This document shows, in pieces, positions 34,754 through 43,865 of a DNA stretch of 64,000 nt. Numbering within the stretch: the first letter of the stretch is position 1; each line of letters opens with the position of its first letter. The position numbers and the translations under genes were made by a program. This stretch comes from Nocardioides limicola (lineage in GTDB: Bacteria; Actinomycetota; Actinomycetes; Propionibacteriales; Nocardioidaceae): the NCBI RefSeq assembly GCF_016827675.1, contig NZ_JAERJA010000004.1:186001-250000 (forward strand), read 5' to 3'. The notes beneath the pieces are model-generated. The model worked only from the letters and a program-made list of their open reading frames with translations. It was not told the origin of the DNA and made no database searches.

Positions 34754-35143
34754 ATGGCGAAGCTCAGCACCGACGAGCTCCTTGACGCGTTCAAGGAGAT
34801 GACCCTGATCGAGCTCAGCGAGTTCGTGAAGCAGTTCGAGGAGACCTTCGGCGTCACCGCCGCGGCTCCGGTTGCCGTGGCAGCTGCCGCTGCTCCCGCT
34901 GGTGGCGGCGGCGACGCTGCTGCTGCCGAGCAGGACGAGTTCGACGTCGTTCTCGAGTCGGCCGGCGACAAGAAGATCAACGTGATCAAGGAGGTGCGCG
35001 CTCTCACCTCGCTGGGCCTCAAGGAGGCCAAGGAGCTGGTGGAGTCCGCTCCGAAGGCGATCCTGGAGAAGGTCAACAAGGAAGCTGCCGAGAAGGCCAA
35101 GGAAGCCCTCGAGGGCGCCGGCGCCAGCGTCAGCGTCAAGTGA
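34754..35143 (+). CDS. rplL: 50S ribosomal protein L7/L12
   Basis: A 129-residue stalk protein. The N-terminal dimerisation domain ([21 protein letters not shown]) is joined by an Ala/Gly hinge (about residues 37-58) to the factor-binding C-terminal domain ([27 protein letters not shown]). AGGAAGGA lies seven or so bases before the ATG. A small hairpin (35148-35164) and a strong terminator follow. Confidence 0.97.
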   Translation: MAKLSTDELLDAFKEMTLIELSEFVKQFEETFGVTAAAPVAVAAAAAPAGGGGDAAAAEQDEFDVVLESAGDKKINVIKEVRALTSLGLKEAKELVESAPKAILEKVNKEAAEKAKEALEGAGASVSVK

Positions 35144-35181
35144 CCCCTACTGCCTGAGGCAGTACGCCGATCCGTCGGCCG

Positions 35182-35218
35182 ACGGGCGGTCCATCCCCGA
35201 GTGGGATGGGCCGCCCGT
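35182..35218 (+). terminator. Terminator after rplL
   Basis: A 16-bp stem, ACGGGCGGTCCATCCC/GGGATGGGCCGCCCGT, with one G-U pair and loop CGAGT. It isolates rplJL from the Mce operon. The remaining 200 bases to 35419 hold no clear promoter; a small dyad TACGC/GCGTA sits at 35260-35280. Confidence 0.88.
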
Positions 35219-35418
35219 TCGCATTTCCTGGGGCGACACGATCGTGGGACGGGGCGTGACGTACGCCGCATTTGTGCGTAACCTCACCCATGGCCAGCCG
35301 TTTACCCAGTGGTAGCGGTGCTGCCTGTCGACACTCCCGGTGCTCCGGATCGGTGTTCGGACGGCCAGCACGAGCCGCGTACGCAACCGCGCAACAGCGA
35401 AGGTAGGGAGTCCGCGCC

Positions 35419-36375
35419 ATGGGCGTTGAGATCAAGATCGAGAACCTGACGAAGAGCTTCGGCAAGGATCTGATCTGGAAGGGCGTGACGCTCACCGTGC
35501 CCGCCGGTGAGATCTGTGTGATGCTCGGTCCCTCGGGCACCGGCAAGTCGGTCCTCCTCAAGACCCTGATCGGGCTGCTCAAGCCCAACGAGGGGTCGGT
35601 CATCATCGAGGGTGTCGACATCGCCAACTGTTCGGAGAAGGACCTCTACGAGATCCGCAAGCTGTTCGGTGTGCTGTTCCAGGACGGCGCCATGTTCGGC
35701 TCGATGAACCTCTACGACAACGTCGCCTTCCCGCTGCGCGAGCACACCAAGAAGTCTGAGTCCGACATCCGCAAGATCGTCATGGAGAAGATGGACCTGG
35801 TCGGTCTGATCGGTGCGGAGTACAAGCTCCCCGGTGAGATCTCCGGCGGTATGCGCAAGCGCGCCGGTCTGGCCCGGGCCCTGGTGCTGGACCCCGAGAT
35901 CGTCCTCTTCGACGAGCCGGACTCGGGCCTCGACCCGGTGCGTACGTCGTTCCTGAACCAGCTCATCGTCGACCTGAACGCGCAGATCGACGCCACCTTC
36001 GTGATCGTCACCCACGACGTGAACAGCTGCCGCACCGTGCCGGACAACATTGGCCTGCTGTACCACAAGCACCTCGCCATGTTCGGTCCCCGGGAGATGC
36101 TGCTCAGCTCCGAGGAGCCGGTGGTCCGCCAGTTCCTCAACGCGCAGCGGGTCGGCCCGATCGGCATGTCGGAGGAGAAGGACGCCGACGAGCTCGCCGC
36201 CGAGTCCGACCAGGAACTGCCGCCGCTGCCGCCGATCCCGCTCCAGCTCGCCCCGTCGAACGGCATTCCGCGTCGCGCCCAGCGTCCGCCGGGTGAGTGG
36301 TGCCGCCTCAACGGGATCACGCCGCCCCCGGGCTCCTTCATGAGCCAGAACGCCGGACTGGCTCCGGGGTCCTGA
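35419..36375 (+). CDS. mceG: Mce transporter ATPase (MceG/Mkl-like)
   Basis: A 318-residue ABC ATPase. Walker A is GPSGTGKS (37-44), the signature is ISGGMRKRAGLARA, Walker B ends in LFDEPDSGLDP, and the switch histidine is in VTHD. The DEPDSGLDP form is typical of MlaF/MceG proteins, as is the long C-terminal tail of about 70 residues rich in Pro and Glu. It powers lipid or sterol import by Mce complexes. AGGGAG lies eight bases upstream. In M. tuberculosis the orphan mkl gene also lies between rplL and rpoB. Confidence 0.93.
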   Translation: MGVEIKIENLTKSFGKDLIWKGVTLTVPAGEICVMLGPSGTGKSVLLKTLIGLLKPNEGSVIIEGVDIANCSEKDLYEIRKLFGVLFQDGAMFGSMNLYDNVAFPLREHTKKSESDIRKIVMEKMDLVGLIGAEYKLPGEISGGMRKRAGLARALVLDPEIVLFDEPDSGLDPVRTSFLNQLIVDLNAQIDATFVIVTHDVNSCRTVPDNIGLLYHKHLAMFGPREMLLSSEEPVVRQFLNAQRVGPIGMSEEKDADELAAESDQELPPLPPIPLQLAPSNGIPRRAQRPPGEWCRLNGITPPPGSFMSQNAGLAPGS

Positions 36376-36383
36376 CTGCCACA

Positions 36384-37172
36384 ATGGCTACCCTCACCCC
36401 CGCCAAGGCACTGGCACCGATCGGCACCGCCGGGAAGCTCTTTGCCTTCGCACTCGACGTCATCCGCGCGCTCTTCAAGCGTCCGTTCCAGCTGCGTGAG
36501 TTCCTCCAGCAGTCCTGGTTCATCGCCTCGGTGACGATCATCCCCACCGCCCTGGTGGCAATCCCCTTCGGTGCGGTGATCGCCCTCCAGGTCGGAGGAC
36601 TGATCAAGCAGTTCGGCGCCGAGTCGTTCACCGGCTCTGCCTCCGTGCTCGCGGTGGTCCGCAACGCCGGCCCGATCGCGACCGCGCTGCTGGTTGCCGG
36701 TGCCGGCGGTTCGGCGATCGCTGCTGACCTCGGTGCCCGCAAGATCCGTGAAGAGCTGGACGCCATGATGGTGCTCGGCATCGACCCGATCCAGCGGTTG
36801 GTGGTGCCCCGGGTGCTCGCCTGCATGCTGGTGGCGGTCTTCCTCAACGGCTTGGTCTCGGTGGTCGGCGTCGCCGGCGGCTACTTCTTCAACGTGGTCC
36901 TCCAGGACGGCACACCGGGCGCCTATCTGGCCAGTTTCACCGCGCTCGCGCAACTGGCCGATATCTGGCAAGGGCTACTGAAAGCCCTGGTGTTCGGCAT
37001 GATCGCGGCGATCGTGGCCTGTTATATGGGGATGAACGCCGGAGGTGGACCCAAGGGTGTCGGTGATGCGGTGAACCAGTCCGTCGTCATCACGTTCTTG
37101 TTGCTGTTCGTGGTCAATTTCGTGATGAGTGCCCTGTACTTCCAGCTCGTGCCACAGAAGACAGGGGGTTGA
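36384..37172 (+). CDS. yrbEA: Mce permease YrbE-A type (MlaE family)
   Basis: A 262-residue permease with about five membrane helices. LVAGAGGSAIAADLGARKIREELDAMMVLGID is the MlaE signature with the EExxAM-like coupling motif. With YrbE-B it forms the membrane channel driven by MceG. The ATG at 36384 lies nine bases after the ATPase stop; no strong ribosome site is visible, suggesting coupling. Confidence 0.92.
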   Translation: MATLTPAKALAPIGTAGKLFAFALDVIRALFKRPFQLREFLQQSWFIASVTIIPTALVAIPFGAVIALQVGGLIKQFGAESFTGSASVLAVVRNAGPIATALLVAGAGGSAIAADLGARKIREELDAMMVLGIDPIQRLVVPRVLACMLVAVFLNGLVSVVGVAGGYFFNVVLQDGTPGAYLASFTALAQLADIWQGLLKALVFGMIAAIVACYMGMNAGGGPKGVGDAVNQSVVITFLLLFVVNFVMSALYFQLVPQKTGG

Positions 37173-37176
37173 CGCC

Positions 37177-38013
37177 ATGTCGACGATGAACTCGATGAAG
37201 GGCGTCTACGAGAAGCCCCTCGGCCTCCTGGACCGGCTCGGCGAGGAGCTCGCCTTCTACGTCAAGGCGCTCGCCTGGACGCCGCGGACGCTGCGCCGCT
37301 ACAAGAAGGAGATCCTGAGGATCCTGGCCGAGGTCACCCTCGGCTCCGGCTCCCTGGCGATCATCGGTGGCACGGTCGGCGTGATCACCGCCATGTGCTT
37401 CTTCACCGGCACCGAGGTGGGGCTGCAGGGCTACGCGGCCCTCGACCAGCTCGGCACCGCCGCGTTCTCCGGCTTCGTCTCGGCCTACTTCAACACCCGC
37501 GAGATCGCCCCGCTGGTGGCCGGCATCGCACTCGCCGCGACCGTCGGCTGTGGCTTCACCGCCCAACTGGGCGCGATGCGGATCTCCGAGGAGATCGACG
37601 CCCTCGAGGTGATGGCGATCCCGTCACTGCCGTTCCTGGTCACCACCCGGATCATCGGTGGCCTGATCGCCATCGTGCCGCTCTACGTCGTCGGCCTGCT
37701 GTCGTCGTACTTCGCCACCAGACTCGTGGTCACCCAGGCGTTCGGACAGAGCACCGGCACCTATGACCACTACTTCAACCAGTTCCTGCTGCCCGAGGAC
37801 GTGCTGTGGTCCTTCGGCAAGGTGCTGGTCTTCGCTGTCACGGTGATCCTGATCCACTGCTACCACGGCTACACGGCCTCCGGCGGACCAGCCGGCGTGG
37901 GTGTGGCCGTCGGTCACGCGGTGCGGACCAGCATCGTGGCGATCAACGTGATCGACCTCTTCCTGTCCATGGCGATCTGGGGCACCAGCACCACGGTGCG
38001 GTTGGCGGGATGA
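37177..38013 (+). CDS. yrbEB: Mce permease YrbE-B type (MlaE family)
   Basis: A 278-residue MlaE-family permease, paralogue of the preceding one, with MRISEEIDALEVMAIPSLPFL as its coupling motif. It is predicted to pair with YrbE-A. The start ATG 37177 follows GGGGG about six bases upstream. Four bases separate its stop from the mceA start. Confidence 0.92.
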   Translation: MSTMNSMKGVYEKPLGLLDRLGEELAFYVKALAWTPRTLRRYKKEILRILAEVTLGSGSLAIIGGTVGVITAMCFFTGTEVGLQGYAALDQLGTAAFSGFVSAYFNTREIAPLVAGIALAATVGCGFTAQLGAMRISEEIDALEVMAIPSLPFLVTTRIIGGLIAIVPLYVVGLLSSYFATRLVVTQAFGQSTGTYDHYFNQFLLPEDVLWSFGKVLVFAVTVILIHCYHGYTASGGPAGVGVAVGHAVRTSIVAINVIDLFLSMAIWGTSTTVRLAG

Positions 38014-38017
38014 CGCG

Positions 38018-39310
38018 ATGAAACTCAACAAACACCATGCCCTCGGACTGGTCTTCTGTGCGCTGCTGCTGATCGGCGGCGGCTTGGTCTGGGCCCAGTT
38101 CACAAACAAGTTCGCCTCGTTCGAACGGGTCAGCCTGGAGACCTCCAAGGTCGGCCTCCAGTTGCCCTCGCGAGCCGACATCAAGGTGCGCGGGGTGATC
38201 GTGGGCGAGGTCCTCGATGTCACCACCGAGGAGAACGGCGCCGTGATCGGCCTCGGCATCTTCCCCGAGCACATCGACACCATCCCGAGCAACGTCACCG
38301 GCTCCATCGAACCGAAGACGCTCTTCGGTGAGAAGTACGTCAACCTGGTGATCCCCAGCGACCCCAGCAGTTCCGCGTTGCAGGATGGCGACGTGATCAC
38401 CAGGACCGAGGTGGCGATCGAGGTGGAGCAGGTCCTCAACGACCTCTTCCCCCTGCTGCGCGCGGTGCAGCCCGCCGACCTCAACCTGATGCTCAACGCC
38501 ATCGCCACCGCTCTTGAGGGCCAGGGCAACGACCTCGGCGACAACCTGGAGACGCTGGACAGCTACCTCAAGCGGATGAACCCCCAGGTCGACCCGCTCG
38601 TGGAGGACCTTCGGCTCACCGCCGAGATGGCTGACCTGTACGCCGACGTCTTCCCCGAGATCGCCCAGATCCTGCGCAACCAGATCGTCACCCTCGGCAC
38701 CCTCGAGGAGCGTGAACAGCGCCTCAACACGCTGTTCACCGACGTGGCCGCCTTCTCCGGCACCGCGGAGAGGTTCCTGGACGACAACCGGGACAACATG
38801 GTGCGGCTGGGCCGGCTCGGCGTCCAGCAACTTCGGTTGCTGGAGCGCTACTCGCCCATCTACCCCTGCCTGCTGGAGGGTCTGGTGACCTCCGCCGCCA
38901 ACAACGCCGAGGCCTTCCGGAACTACACCTTGCACATCAACCTGCAACTGTTGCCCGTCCAGCCGCGCGGCTACACCCCCGATGACGCTCCCCGCTACGG
39001 AGCCCGGAACGGACCGGACTGCCTCACGCTGCCCAACCCGCCGTACAACCAGCAGAACAAGGCTCCGTGGCCCGGCAACTTCGACGACGGCATCGACCGG
39101 CCGACCGGCAAGGGGAGCATCCGCGTTCCCACCGGCTTCGACGCGGCGCTGCTGGACAGTGCGGCCGGCTTCGTCGGCAGCGAGGCCGAGGCGGAACTGC
39201 TCCGCAGCATCCTCTCCCCGGTGCTCGGGGTCGGCTCGGCGGACGTTCCTGACCTGGGCCTGCTGCTGCTCGCCCCGATGGCTCGCGGAGCGGAGGTGAA
39301 CCTGCGATGA
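38018..39310 (+). CDS. mceA: MCE family protein A
   Basis: A 430-residue protein with one N-terminal membrane anchor (GLVFCALLLIGGGLVWAQF) and an MCE/MlaD beta-barrel domain (about residues 40-115, KVRGVIVGEVLDVT), then a long helical region and a tail. Six such proteins assemble a hexameric tunnel that carries hydrophobic substrates across the envelope. It is the first of six; position fits MceA, although the anchored form is shared by B, C, D and F. Confidence 0.92.
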   Translation: MKLNKHHALGLVFCALLLIGGGLVWAQFTNKFASFERVSLETSKVGLQLPSRADIKVRGVIVGEVLDVTTEENGAVIGLGIFPEHIDTIPSNVTGSIEPKTLFGEKYVNLVIPSDPSSSALQDGDVITRTEVAIEVEQVLNDLFPLLRAVQPADLNLMLNAIATALEGQGNDLGDNLETLDSYLKRMNPQVDPLVEDLRLTAEMADLYADVFPEIAQILRNQIVTLGTLEEREQRLNTLFTDVAAFSGTAERFLDDNRDNMVRLGRLGVQQLRLLERYSPIYPCLLEGLVTSAANNAEAFRNYTLHINLQLLPVQPRGYTPDDAPRYGARNGPDCLTLPNPPYNQQNKAPWPGNFDDGIDRPTGKGSIRVPTGFDAALLDSAAGFVGSEAEAELLRSILSPVLGVGSADVPDLGLLLLAPMARGAEVNLR

Positions 39311-40338
39311 GGGTTCTCGACAAGCGCACCGTCGGCGACCTGGTCCGCCTGGTCGCCTTCATCACCGTCACCGTGCTGGCCACCAGCCTGCTGGTGATCG
39401 TCATCGGCAACCTGACGTTCGAGCGGACCCGCACCTATCAGGCCGTGTTCTCCGACGCCACCGGAGTGGTCAAGGGCGACGACGTCCGGGTGGCCGGGGT
39501 CAAGGTCGGTGTGGTCAGGGACATCGAGATCCACGAGCGCAACCGGGCGCTGGTGACATTCACCGCCGCCGAGCACGCACCGGTGACCCGGGCCACCGAG
39601 GCCCAGATCAGGTACCGCAACCTGGTCGGTCAGCGCTACATCTCCCTGAACCCAGGGACCGGCGAGACCACCGAGTTGGTGGAGGGCGACACGATCCCGA
39701 TCACCCAGACCCAGCCGGCGCTCGACCTGACCCTCCTCTTCAACGGCTTCAAGCCGCTCTTCGAGGCTCTGTCGCCGGCCGACATCAACAAGCTGTCCTA
39801 CGAGATCGTCCAGGTCTTCCAGGGCGAGGGCGGCACCCTGCAGTCGCTGCTCGGGCACACGGCGTCGGTGACCTCGACCCTGGCCGACCGTGACCAGATC
39901 ATCTCGGACCTGATCGTGAACCTGAACGAGGTGCTGATCATCGTCGCCGACCGGGACGAGGAGCTCACCGATCTGATCCTCGCCTTCCGGGAACTGGTCA
40001 GTGGCCTGAAGGATGACCGGGAGGCCATCCTCGGCGCCCTCGACGACATCAGCATCCTCGCCGTGGAGACCGCCGATCTGGTCACCGAGATCAAGGACCC
40101 GTTCATCAACGACATCCGGGAGTTGCGGAAGCTGGCCGGCAACATCGACCGCAAGTCCGACGAGCTGGACCGGGCCCTGCAGGTGATGCCGATCAAGTTG
40201 GAGAAGGTCGGTCGCACGGCGATCTACGGCTCCTACTTCAACTTCTACCTCTGCGACTTCAAGGGCCGCGTGAGGTTGCCCGGACTGACCGTTCCGGTCG
40301 ACTACGCCACGGGCTCGGACAGGTGTGATCTGGGATGA
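39307..40338 (+). CDS. mceB: MCE family protein B
   Basis: A 343-residue MCE protein with N-terminal anchor and the VKGDDVRVAGVKVGVVRDIEI barrel motif near residue 55. A helical region with heptads follows, and the C-terminus has KVGRTAIYGSYFNFYLCDFKG, a usual MceB ending. ATGA overlaps join it to mceA and mceC. Confidence 0.92.
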   Translation: MRVLDKRTVGDLVRLVAFITVTVLATSLLVIVIGNLTFERTRTYQAVFSDATGVVKGDDVRVAGVKVGVVRDIEIHERNRALVTFTAAEHAPVTRATEAQIRYRNLVGQRYISLNPGTGETTELVEGDTIPITQTQPALDLTLLFNGFKPLFEALSPADINKLSYEIVQVFQGEGGTLQSLLGHTASVTSTLADRDQIISDLIVNLNEVLIIVADRDEELTDLILAFRELVSGLKDDREAILGALDDISILAVETADLVTEIKDPFINDIRELRKLAGNIDRKSDELDRALQVMPIKLEKVGRTAIYGSYFNFYLCDFKGRVRLPGLTVPVDYATGSDRCDLG

Positions 40339-41297
40339 AACCCTTCCGCGAACGCAACCCGATCCTGGTCGGCGCGGCCAGCATCGCCGTCCTGAGCACC
40401 TTGATGCTGGCCGCCTTCCGTGCTGACGATCTGCCGGTGATCGGCGGCGGCGACACCTACTACGCCGCGTTCTCCGAGGCCGGCGGGCTCAAAGTCGACG
40501 ACACGGTCCGCATCGCCGGCGTCCGGGTCGGCAAGGTCTCCGAGATCGAACTCGACGGCGACCAGGTGATGGTCGGCTTCCGGATCCGCACCAAGTCCGA
40601 CTTCGGCACCGAGTCCCGCGCCGCGATCAAGGTGAACACGATCCTCGGTCAGATGTACATGGCGCTGGAGCCGGCCGGTGACGGTCAGCTCGCCAAGGGC
40701 GCGGTGATCCCGGTGGAGAGGACCACCTCGTCCTACGACGTGGTGCAGGCGTTCACCGGTTTCGCCGAGGTGGCCGAGGAGATCGACACCGACCAGTTGG
40801 CGGCGGCACTACACACGCTGGCCGATCTGACCGAGAACACCCCGGCCGAGTTCCGAGCGGCCCTGGACGGCGTCTCCCGGCTCTCCCAGAACATCGCCGC
40901 CAAGGATGCCGAGATCAACACGCTGCTGAAGAACCTGCGGATCGTGTCCGGGGTCCTGCACGAGCGCGACCAGGACATCATCGGCCTGATGGAGGACGCG
41001 GACGTGCTGTTCCGGGCCCTGGTGGCTCGGCGCGACTCCATCCACAACCTGCTGGTCGCCACCAGCCAACTCTCCCGTGAGCTCACCTCGCTGGTGCGTG
41101 ACAGCCGTGAGGATCTCAAGCCCGCACTGACCCACCTGGACAACGTGGTCGAGGTGCTGCTCAAGAACCAGGACAACCTGGACAACAGCCTCAGGTTGAT
41201 GGGTCCCTTCTACCGGGTCTTCGCCAACACGCTGGGCAACGGGCCGTGGTTCGACACCTACATCCAGAACTGGCCATTCGTGCCGCAGATCGGATGA
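40335..41297 (+). CDS. mceC: MCE family protein C
   Basis: A 320-residue MCE protein with an N-terminal anchor, LKVDDTVRIAGVRVGKVSEIEL in the barrel domain, and a helical tail ending in FANTLGNGPWFDTYIQNWPF. The last motif is a common MceC ending. ATGA overlap with mceB and with mceD. Confidence 0.92.
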   Translation: MKPFRERNPILVGAASIAVLSTLMLAAFRADDLPVIGGGDTYYAAFSEAGGLKVDDTVRIAGVRVGKVSEIELDGDQVMVGFRIRTKSDFGTESRAAIKVNTILGQMYMALEPAGDGQLAKGAVIPVERTTSSYDVVQAFTGFAEVAEEIDTDQLAAALHTLADLTENTPAEFRAALDGVSRLSQNIAAKDAEINTLLKNLRIVSGVLHERDQDIIGLMEDADVLFRALVARRDSIHNLLVATSQLSRELTSLVRDSREDLKPALTHLDNVVEVLLKNQDNLDNSLRLMGPFYRVFANTLGNGPWFDTYIQNWPFVPQIG

Positions 41298-42430
41298 TGA
41301 TGGAGACCTTCAAGAAGCTACTCGTCCCCGGCGTGCTGCTGGTCCTGGTGGTCACCGCCGGGATCCTGATCCTGGGCGGCAGCAAATCCAAGACCGTCAC
41401 CGCCAGCTTCCCCCGGACCGTCTCGGTCTACGAGGGATCCGACGTGGCGGTGCTCGGTGTGGCCATTGGCACCGTGGAGAAGGTGGTGCCCAGCGGGACC
41501 ACCGTCGAGGTGACCATGCGGTACGACGCCGACGTGCAGATCCCGGCCGACGCCGAGGCGATCATCGTCGCTCCGTCGATCGTCGGTGACCGGTACGTGC
41601 AGCTGATTCCGCCCTACACCGGCGGGGACGTGCTCCCCGACGGCGCGGTGCTCGACACCAGCCGGACCGGGACCCCCCTGGAGCTCGACGAGATCTACCA
41701 GAGCCTCGACCACCTGGTCGTGGCCCTCGGTCCCGACGGCGCCAACCGCGACGGTTCCCTCACCCGGCTGCTGGAGACCACGGCAGCGAACTTCGAGGGC
41801 GAGGGCGAGAAGTTCAACCAGATGCTCCACGACCTCGGCACCTTCAGCGGCACCCTTGACAACAACAAGGACGAGCTCTTCGGGGCGGCCAGCGAACTGC
41901 ACCAGTTCATCGCCACCCTCGCGGAGAACGACCAGACGGTGCGGGACTTCAACACTTCGCTTGCCCAGGTGTCGGCGATGCTGGCCGGAGAACGCGATGA
42001 ACTCTCCCAGGCGCTGCGGAACCTGTCGGTCGCTATGCGACACGTGACCGACTTCGTCGCAGAGAACCGTGAACTCCTCGGAAAGAACATCGACGGGATC
42101 AACAAGATCGCCAGGATCCTGGTCAAGCAGCGCGACGCCCTCGACGAGACCCTGCATGTGGCACCGTTGGCGCTGACCAACCTGGCGCACACCTACAACC
42201 CGATGACCGGCACCCTGGACACCCGGGCCAACGTCGGCAACCTGGTCCACGAGATCACCAGCAACCCGGGGATCTTCCTGTGCGGTCTGGTCAACCAGGC
42301 CGACACCAGTGGAGCCGCTTGCGACCTGCTCCAGCAGATCCTGCCCCGGGACGGATCCTTCGGCGAGTACCGCTGGGAGCCCGAGCAGCCGTTCGACCTG
42401 ACGCTCGGCGGATTCGTGGAGGGGAACTGA
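41294..42430 (+). CDS. mceD: MCE family protein D
   Basis: A 378-residue MCE protein. Three consecutive ATG codons (41294, 41297, 41300) open the frame; the first overlaps the mceC stop. The anchor is VPGVLLVLVVTAGILILGG and the barrel domain begins VYEGSDVAVLGVAIGTVEKV. The C-terminus includes two cysteines. It is coupled with mceE by a one-base gap. Confidence 0.92.
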   Translation: MMMETFKKLLVPGVLLVLVVTAGILILGGSKSKTVTASFPRTVSVYEGSDVAVLGVAIGTVEKVVPSGTTVEVTMRYDADVQIPADAEAIIVAPSIVGDRYVQLIPPYTGGDVLPDGAVLDTSRTGTPLELDEIYQSLDHLVVALGPDGANRDGSLTRLLETTAANFEGEGEKFNQMLHDLGTFSGTLDNNKDELFGAASELHQFIATLAENDQTVRDFNTSLAQVSAMLAGERDELSQALRNLSVAMRHVTDFVAENRELLGKNIDGINKIARILVKQRDALDETLHVAPLALTNLAHTYNPMTGTLDTRANVGNLVHEITSNPGIFLCGLVNQADTSGAACDLLQQILPRDGSFGEYRWEPEQPFDLTLGGFVEGN

Positions 42431-42431
42431 G

Positions 42432-43865
42432 ATGACGAACCTCCGCAAGTTGGCCCTGCTGCCGCTGCTGGCCATGCTGCTGGGCGCCTGTGGCTTCGAT
42501 GTCTACAAGATGCCGCTGCCCGGTGGAGCCGACGTCGGCAAGGACCCGATGGTGATCACCGTCGAGTTCGCGGACGTGCTGGACCTGGTGCCGCAGTCCT
42601 CGGTCAAGGTCAACGACATCTCGGTGGGTCGGGTCAGCGACGTACGCCTGGTCGGCAACACCGCCGAACTGGAGTTGACCCTCCGCAACGATGTCGGCCT
42701 GCCCGCGAACGCCATCGCTGAGATCCGGATGACCAGCCTGCTCGGTGAGAAGTTCGTCTCCCTCGGGGCGCCGGTGACCGCGCCCAGCGGGGAGTTGGCC
42801 GACGGTGACCACATTCCGCTCGACCGCAGCGGCCGCAACCCCGAGGTCGAAGAGGTCTTCGGCGCGCTGAGCCTGCTGCTCAACGGTGGCGGGGTCGCCC
42901 AACTGAAGACGATCTCCCACGAGTTGAACCTGGCCCTGGAGGGCCGCGAGGGTTCGGTGCGTTCGGTGCTCCGACAGATCGACGAGTTCATGGGCACCCT
43001 GGACCGCAACAAGGACGACATCGTGCACGCCATCGAGGCGCTGAACCGCCTCTCGCTGCAGGTGAGCAGCCAGGTCGACACCATCGATGCGGCGCTGGCC
43101 GAGTTGCCGAGCGCGCTGCGCTCCCTGGACTCCCAGCGCGAGGCGCTCATCCAGATGTTGGACGCCCTCAACGAGCTCAGCGATGTCGGCGTCGAGGTCA
43201 TCCAGGTGACCAAGCAGGACACGGTGCGCAGCTTGGAGTTGCTCACCCCCGTGCTGAGTCAGTTCGCCAAGGCGGGAGACGACTTCATCGACGTCTTCCA
43301 CGTCTTCTACGCCTATCCGTTCGTGGACGAGGTGGTCGGCCGCGACCCGCAGGTGGCGCGCAACCTGCACATGGGTGACTACACCAACCTCTCGGTGCAG
43401 CTGGACCTCGACTTCCGCAACGGCCTGCCGACGCTGCCGGGACTGCCCACCGACGAGTGCCACCAGTTGGCCGACCTCCCCAGCGACGGACCGCTGCCCA
43501 ACCTCGAAGAACTCTGCGAGGACGCCCTCAACGCCATCAGCGCCTGCCTGCAGCAACGCACCGTCGACGCCTGCGCCGGCCTGCCCAACGCGGTGATCAA
43601 CCAGGTCTGCGCCTCGGTGCCGCTGCCCGGGCTCTGCCCCACGGGCGGCAACGGTGGTCTGCTCGACCCGATCCTGGGCGGCAGCAGCAACGGGGACACC
43701 GGGGGAGGACTGCTCGATCCGATCCTGAACCTCTTGCCACGGGCCGGCTTCGGTGCGATCCATCCCGAACGCGGACCGACGTACGGACAACTGATGAGCC
43801 ACTACCACCCCGGTCTGGTCAGTCTGTTCGTGCCCACCCTGGTCACTGAGGAGGCGGTCCGATGA
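42432..43865 (+). CDS. mceE: MCE family lipoprotein E
   Basis: A 477-residue MCE protein with a lipoprotein signal: LLPLLAMLLGAC, Cys20 being the lipidation site. The lipoprotein in fifth place is the standard MceE (LprK-like) arrangement. The barrel domain holds SSVKVNDISVGRVSDVRLV. The tail has about eight cysteines and a Gly-rich stretch (GGNGGLLDPILGGSSNGDTG). ATGA overlap with mceF. Confidence 0.93.
   Translation: MTNLRKLALLPLLAMLLGACGFDVYKMPLPGGADVGKDPMVITVEFADVLDLVPQSSVKVNDISVGRVSDVRLVGNTAELELTLRNDVGLPANAIAEIRMTSLLGEKFVSLGAPVTAPSGELADGDHIPLDRSGRNPEVEEVFGALSLLLNGGGVAQLKTISHELNLALEGREGSVRSVLRQIDEFMGTLDRNKDDIVHAIEALNRLSLQVSSQVDTIDAALAELPSALRSLDSQREALIQMLDALNELSDVGVEVIQVTKQDTVRSLELLTPVLSQFAKAGDDFIDVFHVFYAYPFVDEVVGRDPQVARNLHMGDYTNLSVQLDLDFRNGLPTLPGLPTDECHQLADLPSDGPLPNLEELCEDALNAISACLQQRTVDACAGLPNAVINQVCASVPLPGLCPTGGNGGLLDPILGGSSNGDTGGGLLDPILNLLPRAGFGAIHPERGPTYGQLMSHYHPGLVSLFVPTLVTEEAVR

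Noticed and set aside
35260..35280. Operator for the Mce operon (TACGC/GCGTA dyad)
   Set aside because: Five-base arms around a nine-base gap are too weak, and no KstR-like site was seen between rplL and mceG.
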